DNA of 64,000 nucleotides, from NCBI GenBank assembly GCA_947630805.1, contig CANRIV010000001.1, forward strand, positions 62,001-126,000, written 5' to 3'. Positions 1-8,292 of the stretch are shown piece after piece; position 1 is the first letter of the stretch, and each line of letters opens with the position of its first letter. Position numbers and translations under genes: made by a program. This DNA is from an uncultured Lachnospiraceae bacterium. GTDB lineage: Bacteria > Bacillota > Clostridia > Lachnospirales > Lachnospiraceae. The notes beneath the pieces are model-generated. The model made no database searches and had not been told where the DNA came from. It worked only from the letters and a program-made list of their open reading frames with translations.

Positions 1-125
1 ACAAGAGCTGCGGCTATCACAGTGGCAGCCACATATGCCGTAACTTTTTTGACGCTGTATTTTTTCTTTGCATGTTTTCTGTTGTATTTTTCTTTTTTAT
101 AAGCGTCTACTTTTTTCTGACTCAT
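1..125 (-). CDS. Small membrane protein, N-terminal part only (cut by window edge)
   Basis: Reading the minus strand from an ATG at 125-123 gives 41 codons that run off the window. A GAGAGG ribosome binding site lies just upstream. The visible part starts MSQKKVDAYKKEKYNRK, is very rich in Lys and Tyr, and then turns hydrophobic (TAYVAATVIAAAL), which looks like the start of a transmembrane helix with positive-inside topology. No family can be named from this fragment. It is divergent from the HAD-family gene at 241. Confidence 0.6.
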   Translation of the reverse strand, partial: MSQKKVDAYKKEKYNRKHAKKKYSVKKVTAYVAATVIAAAL

Positions 126-179
126 TTTTCTGTACCTCTCAAGTTTATAAATTCTTATAATAGTATAAAACAAAAGAGG

Positions 180-209
180 TTGTAAAACAAGTGTCATTTG
201 CGTTATAAT
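180..209 (+). promoter_or_regulatory. Probable sigma-A promoter of the HAD/CPBP/GT2 operon
   Basis: TTGTAA (180-185) is followed after 18 bases by a perfect TATAAT (204-209). It lies 31 bases upstream of the ATG at 241 and fits the vegetative sigma-factor consensus. No other promoter is visible before the next two genes, which are coupled to this one. Confidence 0.5.
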
Positions 210-240
210 AATCAGAAAAATAGTACAACAGAGGATAGAT

Positions 241-900
241 ATGAAGAAATACCAGATACTGATATTTGATTTAGATGGTACTTTGAGTAATTCCCAGGAG
301 GGGATTACAAAATCTATGCAGTACGCATTAGACAAAATAGGTATTGTAGAACAGGATTTAAGTCATCTGAAACATTTTATTGGTCCGCCATTAGCCGATG
401 AATTAAAGAAAACCTATGATATCTCTTTGGAAGAAATAGAAAAATGTGTTGCGTTTTATCGCGAGAGATATGTCCCAATAGGACTTTACGAGACAGAAAT
501 ATATGAAGGCGCAGAAGAGATGCTCCGCACTTTGAAAGCGGCGGGACAAACAATCGCTATGGCTACTTCAAAACCTCAGATGATGGCAGAGGAAGTGTTA
601 AAATATTTAAAAATCGATCATTATTTTGATGCTGTGATGGGGGCGCAGCTTCATGGACCCCGGCAAAGTAAGCAGGCAGTTCTGGAAGCATTGTTTGACA
701 CTTTCCATATAAAAGACAGAGCTCGATGTGTCATGATAGGAGATACCTGTTATGATGTAAACGGCGCACTGGCAGCTGGGATTCCGTGTATTGGTGTAGC
801 TTATGGGTTTGGAGAAAGGCAGGAACTGTTAGACAGAGGTGCTCTTGAAGTTGCCGAAAATACGATAGAGCTTACAGAAATTTTATTGAAGGAGACGTAA
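241..900 (+). CDS. HAD-superfamily hydrolase (phosphoglycolate phosphatase-like)
   Basis: The 219-residue protein carries the four HAD motifs. They are motif I DLDGT with nucleophile D10 and acid D12, motif II Thr/Ser at T109-S110, motif III K144, and motif IV GDTCYD with D168 and D172. A helical cap between motifs I and II makes it a subfamily IA enzyme of the Gph/PpaX type, expected to hydrolyse small phosphomonoesters in the cytosol. The true substrate cannot be read from sequence. GAGG precedes the ATG. The stop codon directly abuts the next ATG, so it heads a three-gene operon. Confidence 0.9.
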   Translation: MKKYQILIFDLDGTLSNSQEGITKSMQYALDKIGIVEQDLSHLKHFIGPPLADELKKTYDISLEEIEKCVAFYRERYVPIGLYETEIYEGAEEMLRTLKAAGQTIAMATSKPQMMAEEVLKYLKIDHYFDAVMGAQLHGPRQSKQAVLEALFDTFHIKDRARCVMIGDTCYDVNGALAAGIPCIGVAYGFGERQELLDRGALEVAENTIELTEILLKET

Positions 901-1791
901 ATGAAACAAAAAGTAACGATAGGAAAAATCTGGGGCTTAATTTACCCCATGTTAATTTATGTAGGAGTAACGTTTGTGATTACGATGGCAGTTACATTTT
1001 TGATTACCTTTTTCCGTATTTTTGCCGGAGGAGGTTATGACCAGGAAGCCATAACAAATTTTACGCTGAATGCGATTTACAATTCTCTGATGCAGATTAC
1101 GTTAATTTCTGCGGTTGCCACAATCCCGATTATGTTATTTTTTATTTATCGGGATGTGAAACAGGAAAAATTAAATCACAGATATGTAAAATATGAGAAA
1201 GTTAATCCATGGAAATATCTGTTCATTTTACCATTTGCATATTTTAATATGATATGGGCAAACATATTTGTAGGAATCCTGCAGATGATTATGCCGGATT
1301 TTATGCTTCAGAGTTATGAAACTACAGGACAGGTGATTTATCAAAGCGGATTTGCCATACAGCTGCTGACGGCAGGAATTGCGGCACCAATCGTAGAAGA
1401 ATTAATTTTTCGGGGATTAATCTATAAAAGACTGACAAGAATAACGAATATCAGAGTGGCTGCAATTTTTTCTGCATTTTTGTTTGGACTATATCATGGC
1501 AACTGGGTCCAAGCTCCATATGCAATCATTTTTGGATTGGTATGTGTTTACGTATATGAGAAATATAAATCTCTTGCGGCACCGTGCGTGTTTCATATTG
1601 CGACAAATACGTTTGCTACTTTGATGAATCACATCATGCAGCCGGAGCCGACTACTGCAACGACGAATGTAGCACCCGGAACAGACGGGATGATGATTAT
1701 GTGCCTGATTATGATAATCTGTGCATTATTTGCATTTTTAATAGGATTTGCAATCAGTAAAATTGTAAATCCAAAGGAGATAAGTGAATGA
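901..1791 (+). CDS. CPBP-family intramembrane glutamic endopeptidase
   Basis: The 296-residue protein has several hydrophobic segments and the CPBP (Abi/CAAX-protease-like) signature. This consists of E166-E167-L-I-F-R171 (EExxxR), H199 in FGLYHG, and the last motif H232-x-x-x-N236. These residues form the active site in Rce1-type membrane proteases. Bacterial members are linked to bacteriocin immunity, signal-peptide-fragment degradation or unknown tasks. It starts directly after the HAD stop codon and overlaps the next gene by four bases (ATGA). No bacteriocin gene is nearby, so its substrate is open. Confidence 0.9.
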   Translation: MKQKVTIGKIWGLIYPMLIYVGVTFVITMAVTFLITFFRIFAGGGYDQEAITNFTLNAIYNSLMQITLISAVATIPIMLFFIYRDVKQEKLNHRYVKYEKVNPWKYLFILPFAYFNMIWANIFVGILQMIMPDFMLQSYETTGQVIYQSGFAIQLLTAGIAAPIVEELIFRGLIYKRLTRITNIRVAAIFSAFLFGLYHGNWVQAPYAIIFGLVCVYVYEKYKSLAAPCVFHIATNTFATLMNHIMQPEPTTATTNVAPGTDGMMIMCLIMIICALFAFLIGFAISKIVNPKEISE

Positions 1792-2801
1792 AATTATTAA
1801 CAGTAACGATACCATGCTATAATTCTCAGGAATATATGGAAAAAAGTATCCGCAGCGCCCTTACCGGCGGTGACCGGGTAGAAATCATCATTGTAGATGA
1901 TGGCTCAAAAGATAATACATTAGAAATCGCCCAAAAATATCAGGCAAAATTTCCTGATATTATAAAAGTAGTCCATCAGGAAAATGGAGGACACGGAGAA
2001 GCGGTAAATACAGGAATCCGCAATGCTACCGGGCTTTATTTTAAAGTTTTGGACAGTGATGACTGTCTGGGGAAAAAAGCGTTGGCCCAGGTGCTCGATT
2101 TGCTGGAAGATATGGTATCAAAAGATGCCGGTCTGGATATGCTGGTTACTAATTTTATGTATGATAAGCAAGGTGTAAAACATAAAAAAATCATGAAGTA
2201 CAAAAATGCCATGCCGACCGGAAGAATATTTGGATGGGATGAATTGAAGTTTGGGAAGACCCAATATCTTTTAATGCACTCTGTTATATACCGCACAAAA
2301 GTGTTGAGAGAATGTGGTATGATATTGCCGAAGCATACATTTTATGTTGATAATATATACGTATTTCATCCATTGCCTTATGTTAAGAATATTTACTATT
2401 TGAATGTATGTCTGTATAAGTATTATATTGGGCGTGACGACCAGTCTGTGCAGGAAGAAATTATGATCAAAAGGATTGACCAGCAGTACCGTGTTACAAA
2501 ACTGATGCTTGAAGCATACAATAACGCACCGATTGACAACCCAAATGTCGATGCGGCAATGATACATTATTTTGATATGATGATGTGTGTGTCATCTATT
2601 TTATCTATTCGAGAAGGCTCTCAGGAGCGTCTGAAGGACAAGCAGGAACTCTGGAACATGGTAAAACAGAGTAATCCTGAATTATATCGAAAAGTAAGAA
2701 AATCAATTTTGGGACGGGTTATGAATCTTCCCGGAAAGATAGGAAGACAGTTATCTGTAGCCGGATATAAAATAACGCAGAAAATTTTTGGCTTTAATTA
2801 A
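1788..2801 (+). CDS. Family 2 glycosyltransferase
   Basis: The 337-residue protein has a GT-A fold start (TVTIPCYNSQEYMEKSI), the nucleotide-binding VDDGSKD at 36-42, and the metal-binding DSDD at 89-92. The C-terminal part lacks transmembrane helices, so it is probably a soluble or peripheral enzyme that transfers a sugar from a nucleotide sugar to a cell-envelope acceptor. Donor and acceptor are not predictable. Translation is coupled to the CPBP gene through an ATGA overlap. A strong hairpin terminator follows. Confidence 0.9.
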   Translation: MKLLTVTIPCYNSQEYMEKSIRSALTGGDRVEIIIVDDGSKDNTLEIAQKYQAKFPDIIKVVHQENGGHGEAVNTGIRNATGLYFKVLDSDDCLGKKALAQVLDLLEDMVSKDAGLDMLVTNFMYDKQGVKHKKIMKYKNAMPTGRIFGWDELKFGKTQYLLMHSVIYRTKVLRECGMILPKHTFYVDNIYVFHPLPYVKNIYYLNVCLYKYYIGRDDQSVQEEIMIKRIDQQYRVTKLMLEAYNNAPIDNPNVDAAMIHYFDMMMCVSSILSIREGSQERLKDKQELWNMVKQSNPELYRKVRKSILGRVMNLPGKIGRQLSVAGYKITQKIFGFN

Positions 2802-2852
2802 AAGAATATTTTTTTGAAAATTTGATTTTATATGAAACGTTTCTGATAAAAT

Positions 2853-2885
2853 AAAAAATGATGTACTTTTTGTACATCATTTTTT
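2853..2885. terminator. Bidirectional hairpin terminator between convergent genes
   Basis: A perfect 14-bp stem (2853-2866 with 2872-2885, loop TTTTT) has A-runs on the left and T-runs on the right, so it can stop transcription in both directions. It lies between the glycosyltransferase and the convergent PAP2-like gene, whose stop codon falls inside the right arm. Confidence 0.85.
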
Positions 2886-3602
2886 ATTTTTATTTAAGAA
2901 AAACAATACCTGATGCTGTAATGGATCATGCACCACAGGTGGTGGGAATTCTGTATTGTGAAACCACCAGTGAAATACGACAAAATACAATACAAGTGCC
3001 AGTGCGGCGCCACAGAGCGCATCTATGACGGAGTGCTGCTTGAGAAAAACAGTGGACAGGCATATCAAAATGCTTAAAATTAAAGAAATCTGACGAATAT
3101 ATTTACGTGATTTGAAAACCTTCATATGAGGGCTTTTTACCAGACAAATGTGAGCGGAAATCGTGGCAAAGACATGAATACTTGGTAATACATTGGTCGG
3201 GGTATCACGTTCATATAAAAAATGAATCAGATGAATAAAAATATTGTCACGTCCTATCGTTTCCATTCTAAGATGAAGTCCATTGGGATATATGGTGCAT
3301 ATAAATAATGCAATGCTCATTCCTGTAAACTCATAGGCACAAATGCGGTAAAATTCATTTTTGGAATGATAAAATAAAAAAAGAAATACCGCCGGGATAT
3401 ATAAAAACCAAATCATATAAGGCAGGACAAAAAATTCACAAAATGGAATGATATCATCCAGAGCACAATGTATAATATGGAGATTTGGATAATCAGCGGT
3501 TATCTTATTTTCCAAAATAATGAACCATGGCATATATATGAAAACATATAGCAGAGGCCATGCGTGTTTGTACTTATGAAGCTCTTTTTTTATTCTGCTC
3601 AT
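2877..3602 (-). CDS. PAP2-superfamily membrane phosphatase/phosphotransferase
   Basis: The 241-residue multi-spanning protein has the second and third PAP2 motifs. These are P140-S-I-H143 (usually PSGH) and K188-Q-H190-x-x-x-D194, which carry the catalytic histidines and aspartate. The first motif (KxxxxxxRP) is not evident, as in the inositol-phosphorylceramide-synthase-like branch of the superfamily. The likely role is hydrolysis or transfer on a lipid phosphate at the membrane. It is monocistronic, on the minus strand, and ends within the shared terminator. Confidence 0.8.
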   Translation of the reverse strand: MSRIKKELHKYKHAWPLLYVFIYMPWFIILENKITADYPNLHIIHCALDDIIPFCEFFVLPYMIWFLYIPAVFLFLFYHSKNEFYRICAYEFTGMSIALFICTIYPNGLHLRMETIGRDNIFIHLIHFLYERDTPTNVLPSIHVFATISAHICLVKSPHMKVFKSRKYIRQISLILSILICLSTVFLKQHSVIDALCGAALALVLYFVVFHWWFHNTEFPPPVVHDPLQHQVLFFLNKNKK

Positions 3603-3755
3603 AAGTTACCTTCTATAAAAGTGTTTTATATTTCATTCTATGATGAAAAATAACACAAATTGTGTAAAATCTGATACAATGATTTGTGTTCAAAAAAAGT
3701 ATAACATTGAAAAAATAAAAAATAAAGTATTATTGATAGAAATCAGGGAGGGATA

Positions 3756-5891
3756 ATGAATATTAGTGAGATTCTATCGAAAGAGATAGAAATAAAACAA
3801 TGGCAGGTGGAAGCAACAATAAAGTTGATTGATGAGGGAAATACGATTCCTTTCATCGCCCGTTACAGAAAACCAGTAACCGGTGAATTAAATGATGAAC
3901 AGCTCAGAAAATTGGAAGAGCGTTTGAAATATCTCAGAAATCTTGTGGAGAAAAAAGAAAGTGTCATATCTTCGATTGAAGAGCAGGGAAAAATGACACC
4001 ACAACTATATGAAAAGATAGAAGAAGCTATGACAATCGTAGCGGTAGATGATATTTACAGACCATACCGGTCCAAAAGAAAAACAAGAGCGACTGAGGCG
4101 AAAGCAAAAGGGCTGGACGGACTGGCTGATATTTTTCTGGCGCAGAACAGTGACAATACCCCAGAGCACGAGGCCCGGAAATATGTAAATCCTGAAAAAG
4201 GAGTGGAGACAATAGAGCAGGCGATTCAAGGTGCAAAAGATATTATTGCAGAGATTGTCTCTGACAATGCAGAATTTCGAAAAGCAATCAGAAATGCAGT
4301 AATCAAGAATGGAAGGATATTCTCTGTGGCAAAGAATCCCGAAGAGAGCTCTGTTTATGAAGATTACTATGATTATCAGGAAGCAATAGAAAAAATCCCG
4401 GGACACAGAATTTTGGCAATGAATCGTGGGGAGAAAGAAAAAGTATTGCATGTATCGATTCAGATGCCGGATGAGAATATTATATTTACCCTGCAAAAGG
4501 CGGTGTTGAAAGGAAATTCTCCTTTTACCCAGATAATAAGAGAGGCAGTGGAGGATGGATATGTAAGGTTGATACAGCCTGCCATTGAGAGAGAAATTAG
4601 AAATATGCTGACGGAAAGAGCCCAGACAAAAGCAATTTCCGTCTTTGGTCAAAATTTAAAGCAACTTTTGATGCAGCCTCCCATTGCAGGCAGAACAGTT
4701 TTGGGATGGGACCCGGCATTTCGGACCGGTTGCAAACTGGCAGTAGTAGATTCTACAGGTAAAGTTTTGGATACAACAGTGATTTACCCTACGGCACCCC
4801 AGAATAAAGTTGAGGAGTCTAAAAAAACTGTTCTTAATCTGATTGCCAAATATCATATCAGTCTTATTTCGCTTGGGAATGGAACAGCATCCCGTGAGTC
4901 AGAGGTCATTGTGGCAGATATCATAAAAGAATGTCCTTCTAAAGTGGAATATATTATTGTCAATGAAGCCGGCGCCTCTGTATATTCGGCAAGTAAGCTT
5001 GCTGCAGAAGAATTTCCAAATTATGATGTAGGATTGAGAAGCGCTGCCTCTATGGCAAGAAGACTTCAGGATCCATTGGCAGAGCTTGTGAAAATTGAGC
5101 CGAAAGCAATCGGTGTAGGGCAGTATCAGCATGATATGAATCAGAAAAAACTGGAAGAAACATTGGAAACTGTAGTAGAAGACTGTGTGAATTGTGTGGG
5201 AGTGGATTTGAATACCGCTTCCGTATCGCTTCTGTCATATGTGTCCGGTATCAACAAAACACTGGCAAAAAACATTGTAACGTACAGAGAAGAAAACGGA
5301 CAATTTATGAGCAGAAAAGACTTGCGCAAAGTGTCAAAACTGGGTCCAAAAGCTTTTGAACAATGTGCCGGATTTATGAGAATAAGAGATGGAAAAGAGC
5401 CGTTGGATAATACGGGAGTGCATCCGGAAAGTTATGATGTGGCGAAAAAACTTTTAAAAAAATATGGCTTCACATCGGAAGACATTATCTCTCAAAAAGT
5501 AAGGATTTCTAAAGAAATAAAAGATACGAAAGCCATTGCCCGTGAACTTGAAACAGACGATATTACCTTACGTGACATGATTTTGGAAATGGAAAAACCG
5601 GGAAGAGATCCGAGAAATACCATGCCAAAGCCTATATTAAAAAGCGATGTATTAGAGTTTGATGATTTGAAAGAAGGCATGGAATTAAAAGGTACAGTGA
5701 GAAACGTGATTGATTTCGGCGCCTTTGTAGACATAGGAGTACATCAGGACGGATTGGTGCATATTTCTGAGATGAGCAATCAGTTTGTGAAGCATCCGCT
5801 GGATGTGGTATCTGTCGGGGATGTAGTTTCTGTCAGGGTAATTGGTGTAGATAAAAGAAGAAAGCGGATACAGTTGACGATGAAATTCTAG
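3756..5891 (+). CDS. tex: Tex-family transcription accessory / RNA-binding protein
   Basis: The 711-residue protein has the standard Tex order. An N-terminal helical HTH-like region (FIARYRKPVTGEL) comes first. The YqgF/RNase-H-like domain begins near G317-W-D319. Helix-hairpin-helix segments follow around 470-560 (VSKLGPKAFEQCAGF). A C-terminal S1 domain from about 640 contains the typical VIDFGAFVDIG stretch. Tex binds RNA and is linked to transcription and toxin-gene expression in other bacteria. A GGGAGG ribosome binding site precedes the ATG. It has no operon partner. Confidence 0.95.
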   Translation: MNISEILSKEIEIKQWQVEATIKLIDEGNTIPFIARYRKPVTGELNDEQLRKLEERLKYLRNLVEKKESVISSIEEQGKMTPQLYEKIEEAMTIVAVDDIYRPYRSKRKTRATEAKAKGLDGLADIFLAQNSDNTPEHEARKYVNPEKGVETIEQAIQGAKDIIAEIVSDNAEFRKAIRNAVIKNGRIFSVAKNPEESSVYEDYYDYQEAIEKIPGHRILAMNRGEKEKVLHVSIQMPDENIIFTLQKAVLKGNSPFTQIIREAVEDGYVRLIQPAIEREIRNMLTERAQTKAISVFGQNLKQLLMQPPIAGRTVLGWDPAFRTGCKLAVVDSTGKVLDTTVIYPTAPQNKVEESKKTVLNLIAKYHISLISLGNGTASRESEVIVADIIKECPSKVEYIIVNEAGASVYSASKLAAEEFPNYDVGLRSAASMARRLQDPLAELVKIEPKAIGVGQYQHDMNQKKLEETLETVVEDCVNCVGVDLNTASVSLLSYVSGINKTLAKNIVTYREENGQFMSRKDLRKVSKLGPKAFEQCAGFMRIRDGKEPLDNTGVHPESYDVAKKLLKKYGFTSEDIISQKVRISKEIKDTKAIARELETDDITLRDMILEMEKPGRDPRNTMPKPILKSDVLEFDDLKEGMELKGTVRNVIDFGAFVDIGVHQDGLVHISEMSNQFVKHPLDVVSVGDVVSVRVIGVDKRRKRIQLTMKF

Positions 5892-5936
5892 TTTGACAGA
5901 AAAGAATGATATTAGCAATGATATGGACGGGTGGAC

Positions 5937-5964
5937 AGCGAAATTATCTACTGATAATTTCGCT
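5937..5964. terminator. Hairpin between convergent tex and LysR genes, without U-tract
   Basis: A perfect 12-bp stem (5937-5948 with 5953-5964, loop TACT) spans the end of the LysR gene, whose stop codon lies in the loop boundary. There is no T-run on either side, so its role as an intrinsic terminator is uncertain. Its position between two convergent genes is the main argument. Confidence 0.45.
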
Positions 5965-6814
5965 TCAAAAACCAGTCCTGTGTGAATTTCAGAAACTGTT
6001 TTTCATGTTCTGACAAAACCTTATCTTTTTTCCAGGCAATGACGAGAGTGCGGTAAGCCTTTTCTTTTAATTGAATAATTTTGTAATTAGTAGAGGAATT
6101 CAATAAAAATAATGTTTTTGGCATGAGAGAAATTCCTTTATTTTTTTCTAACATGTAGCGCAGAGCCTGATAATCGGCAGTTTCAAAAACGACACTTGGC
6201 GTAAAGTTTCCTTCTCTCTGACAGTAGGCATCTGTGAAATCCCGCAGCTGGATAGAACGATAATATGCGATATATGGATACTCTTTCAGTTCTTGAATAC
6301 TGATTTCGTTATATTTACTTAATGGATGCCGGGAAGATACAACCAGTACGATTTCATCATCCATTAAAGGTTTATATTGAAAGTCTTCCATATGCTCTTG
6401 AAGCTGCATAAAAGTGAAATCATAACTGTTTTTATTTTCATCGCTAATTTGATTTACCGCAGAGACAAAAATATCTTTGGAAGACACAAGAAAATCTGCA
6501 GTAAGCATTGAAATAAGACGATTTCCGGCCTGAATGTAAATAGATATATTAGAGCGCAGGGGCGCTTTGAAATAATGAATTCCTTCATCGATATTCTGCA
6601 GGGCAGTATTTACTTTATTATAAAAATAATTTCCATTGGCATTGAGAGAAATTTTTTTGCCATTCCTGTCAAATAGTTTTACGCCCAACTCCTGTTCCAG
6701 CTTACTGATTGTTTTGCTGATAGACGGCTGTGGCACGTAATTTTTCTGTGCAACTTTTGAAAAATTTTCTAGTTCTGCTGCATCTTTAAAATATCTTAAC
6801 TGTAATAATTCCAT
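5948..6814 (-). CDS. LysR-family transcriptional regulator
   Basis: The 288-residue protein starts MELLQLRYFKDAAE and has a winged helix-turn-helix in the first 60 residues (FSKVAQKNY, PSISKTISKLEQELGVKLFDR). A co-inducer-binding domain follows. The ATG at 6814 is chosen because AGAGGTG lies at the right distance, while the longer in-frame start has no such site and would add 20 unusual residues. LysR regulators usually control a divergent neighbour, here the secreted SGNH genes starting at 7037. That link is inference from position. Confidence 0.9.
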   Translation of the reverse strand: MELLQLRYFKDAAELENFSKVAQKNYVPQPSISKTISKLEQELGVKLFDRNGKKISLNANGNYFYNKVNTALQNIDEGIHYFKAPLRSNISIYIQAGNRLISMLTADFLVSSKDIFVSAVNQISDENKNSYDFTFMQLQEHMEDFQYKPLMDDEIVLVVSSRHPLSKYNEISIQELKEYPYIAYYRSIQLRDFTDAYCQREGNFTPSVVFETADYQALRYMLEKNKGISLMPKTLFLLNSSTNYKIIQLKEKAYRTLVIAWKKDKVLSEHEKQFLKFTQDWFLKRNYQ

Positions 6815-6904
6815 AAACACACCTCTGAATTTAACTGATATATCCATAATAATATAAGTTACCGCGGAAATCAAATAAATTAAGTTTCTTTTACCATAAG
6901 GGAA

Positions 6905-6932
6905 TTGAAACGATTTTACCTATTATTATATA
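6905..6932 (+). promoter_or_regulatory. Possible promoter of the SGNH gene pair
   Basis: TTGAAA (6905-6910) lies 16 bases upstream of TATATA (6927-6932). The transcript would have a leader of about 100 bases before the ATG at 7037. The spacer is short and the region is AT-rich, so chance matches are possible. No clear LysR T-N11-A operator was identified. Confidence 0.3.
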
Positions 6933-7036
6933 CCTTGTAATGTATATAGATATAACATATTTCGTATTTTATGAACGAATTTATTGATTTAAAATAATAA
7001 TAGAAAGTAATTCGATAAAAATATCAGGAGGGAAAT

Positions 7037-8263
7037 ATGAAAAAAAATCAAAGAAGTATTATTGCAGTCATATTAAGTCTTTGTCTGCTTCTCAGTGGTA
7101 TTTATTTTATTCCTCAAGTGAGCAAAGGCGCTGAGGTAACAGAAAACACCACACCAAAATCGACAGGTGCTGCAGATGTAAAGAATGTATTATTTATCGG
7201 TAATTCTATGACTTATTATAATACACTCTGCAAAGTGGTGGAAGGCTTTGCAAAAATACAGGGAAAAGAAATCGAATGTAAGGCATCTACAGAAGGCGGA
7301 AAAAACCTTATTTTCCATACAACATATTCTCAGACAGTATCAGCGATTCAATCAGGAAAATATGACGTTGTAGTACTGCAGGATATCGTGGGTACTTTTA
7401 ATGGAAATGATTTATTAGAGGGAGCAGAAAAACTGAATCAGATGATTAAGCAGTATAATCCTTCTGCACGTGTGATTTTATATATGCCATGGCCAACGCA
7501 GAACAGATTGACAGGAATTCTTGGACGACTGCCATATTTTACCTATCACTATATTAAGACCGCAAACAGTATAGGAGCTGCTCTGGCACCGGCGGGAGAA
7601 GCGTGGTATACGCTGGTAGAAAAGTATCCGAATGTCGCTTGGTATACGGATGGAAAACATCCGCATGCGATAGGAACGTTTGTATCGGCGTGTGCTGTAT
7701 ATTATGCAATGTTTCCGGAAGAAAGTCAGGTTGAAATTAATGATACAAACTATTCTGCGGTCAATGAAGTGATAAACAAAAATATTGCCTACTCAAAGGA
7801 TGCTCCGGCGCAGTATGATATGAAACTGTTAAACGATATTTCTTATTATGGATATTATTATACAAGAGCAGTGGAAGCGGCAGTAGAGGATACGACCAAG
7901 CGCACGGTATACCGTTCTGTGGCAGGAGATTATTCAGAAGTAACGACGCAGGCAAATATACCGGAAAAAATAAAAGTGGGAAAGACAAAGGTAAAGAAAG
8001 CTGTCAGAAAGTCATCTGTAAAAAAGATAATGATAAGATTGAAAAAGGTAAAAGGTGCCAAACGTTATCAGATACAGATATCTACAACAAAGAAATTTAA
8101 AAAGAAAACAGTAAAGAAAATATTTAAGAAAGTAAAGGCGACGGTTAAGTATAAAAAATTAAAAGGCAGCAAACTGTATGTCCGGGCCAGAGCGGTAAAG
8201 ATTGTAAATGGAGAAAAATATTTTAGCAAGTGGTCTAAGCCAAAGAAAGTAAAAAATAAATAA
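7037..8263 (+). CDS. Secreted SGNH-hydrolase-like protein with Lys-rich Fn3-like C-terminus
   Basis: The 408-residue protein has a signal peptide (about residues 1-32). Its SGNH/GDSL-type domain contains block I G55-N-S57 (GNS in place of GDS) and the catalytic-type D205-G-K-H208, followed by PH. It resembles the DUF4886 type of SGNH protein. Residues 305-408 form a very basic fibronectin-III-like module (KKVKGAKRYQIQIS, WSKPKKVK), a kind common on Lachnospiraceae surface proteins and perhaps wall-binding. The likely activity is esterase or deacetylase action on extracellular glycans; the substrate is unknown. The next gene is a longer paralogue. Confidence 0.8.
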   Translation: MKKNQRSIIAVILSLCLLLSGIYFIPQVSKGAEVTENTTPKSTGAADVKNVLFIGNSMTYYNTLCKVVEGFAKIQGKEIECKASTEGGKNLIFHTTYSQTVSAIQSGKYDVVVLQDIVGTFNGNDLLEGAEKLNQMIKQYNPSARVILYMPWPTQNRLTGILGRLPYFTYHYIKTANSIGAALAPAGEAWYTLVEKYPNVAWYTDGKHPHAIGTFVSACAVYYAMFPEESQVEINDTNYSAVNEVINKNIAYSKDAPAQYDMKLLNDISYYGYYYTRAVEAAVEDTTKRTVYRSVAGDYSEVTTQANIPEKIKVGKTKVKKAVRKSSVKKIMIRLKKVKGAKRYQIQISTTKKFKKKTVKKIFKKVKATVKYKKLKGSKLYVRARAVKIVNGEKYFSKWSKPKKVKNK

Positions 8264-8292
8264 TAACAAATATGATTCAGGAGGAATGACAA

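Noticed and set aside
901-1791. CPBP protease as a bacteriocin immunity gene
   Set aside because: No bacteriocin precursor or exporter lies nearby; it is in an operon with a phosphatase and a glycosyltransferase.
4005-4652. 215-codon open frame on the minus strand inside tex
   Set aside because: It is fully antisense to a well-conserved gene, has low-complexity Phe/Leu/Cys-rich translation and no ribosome binding site.
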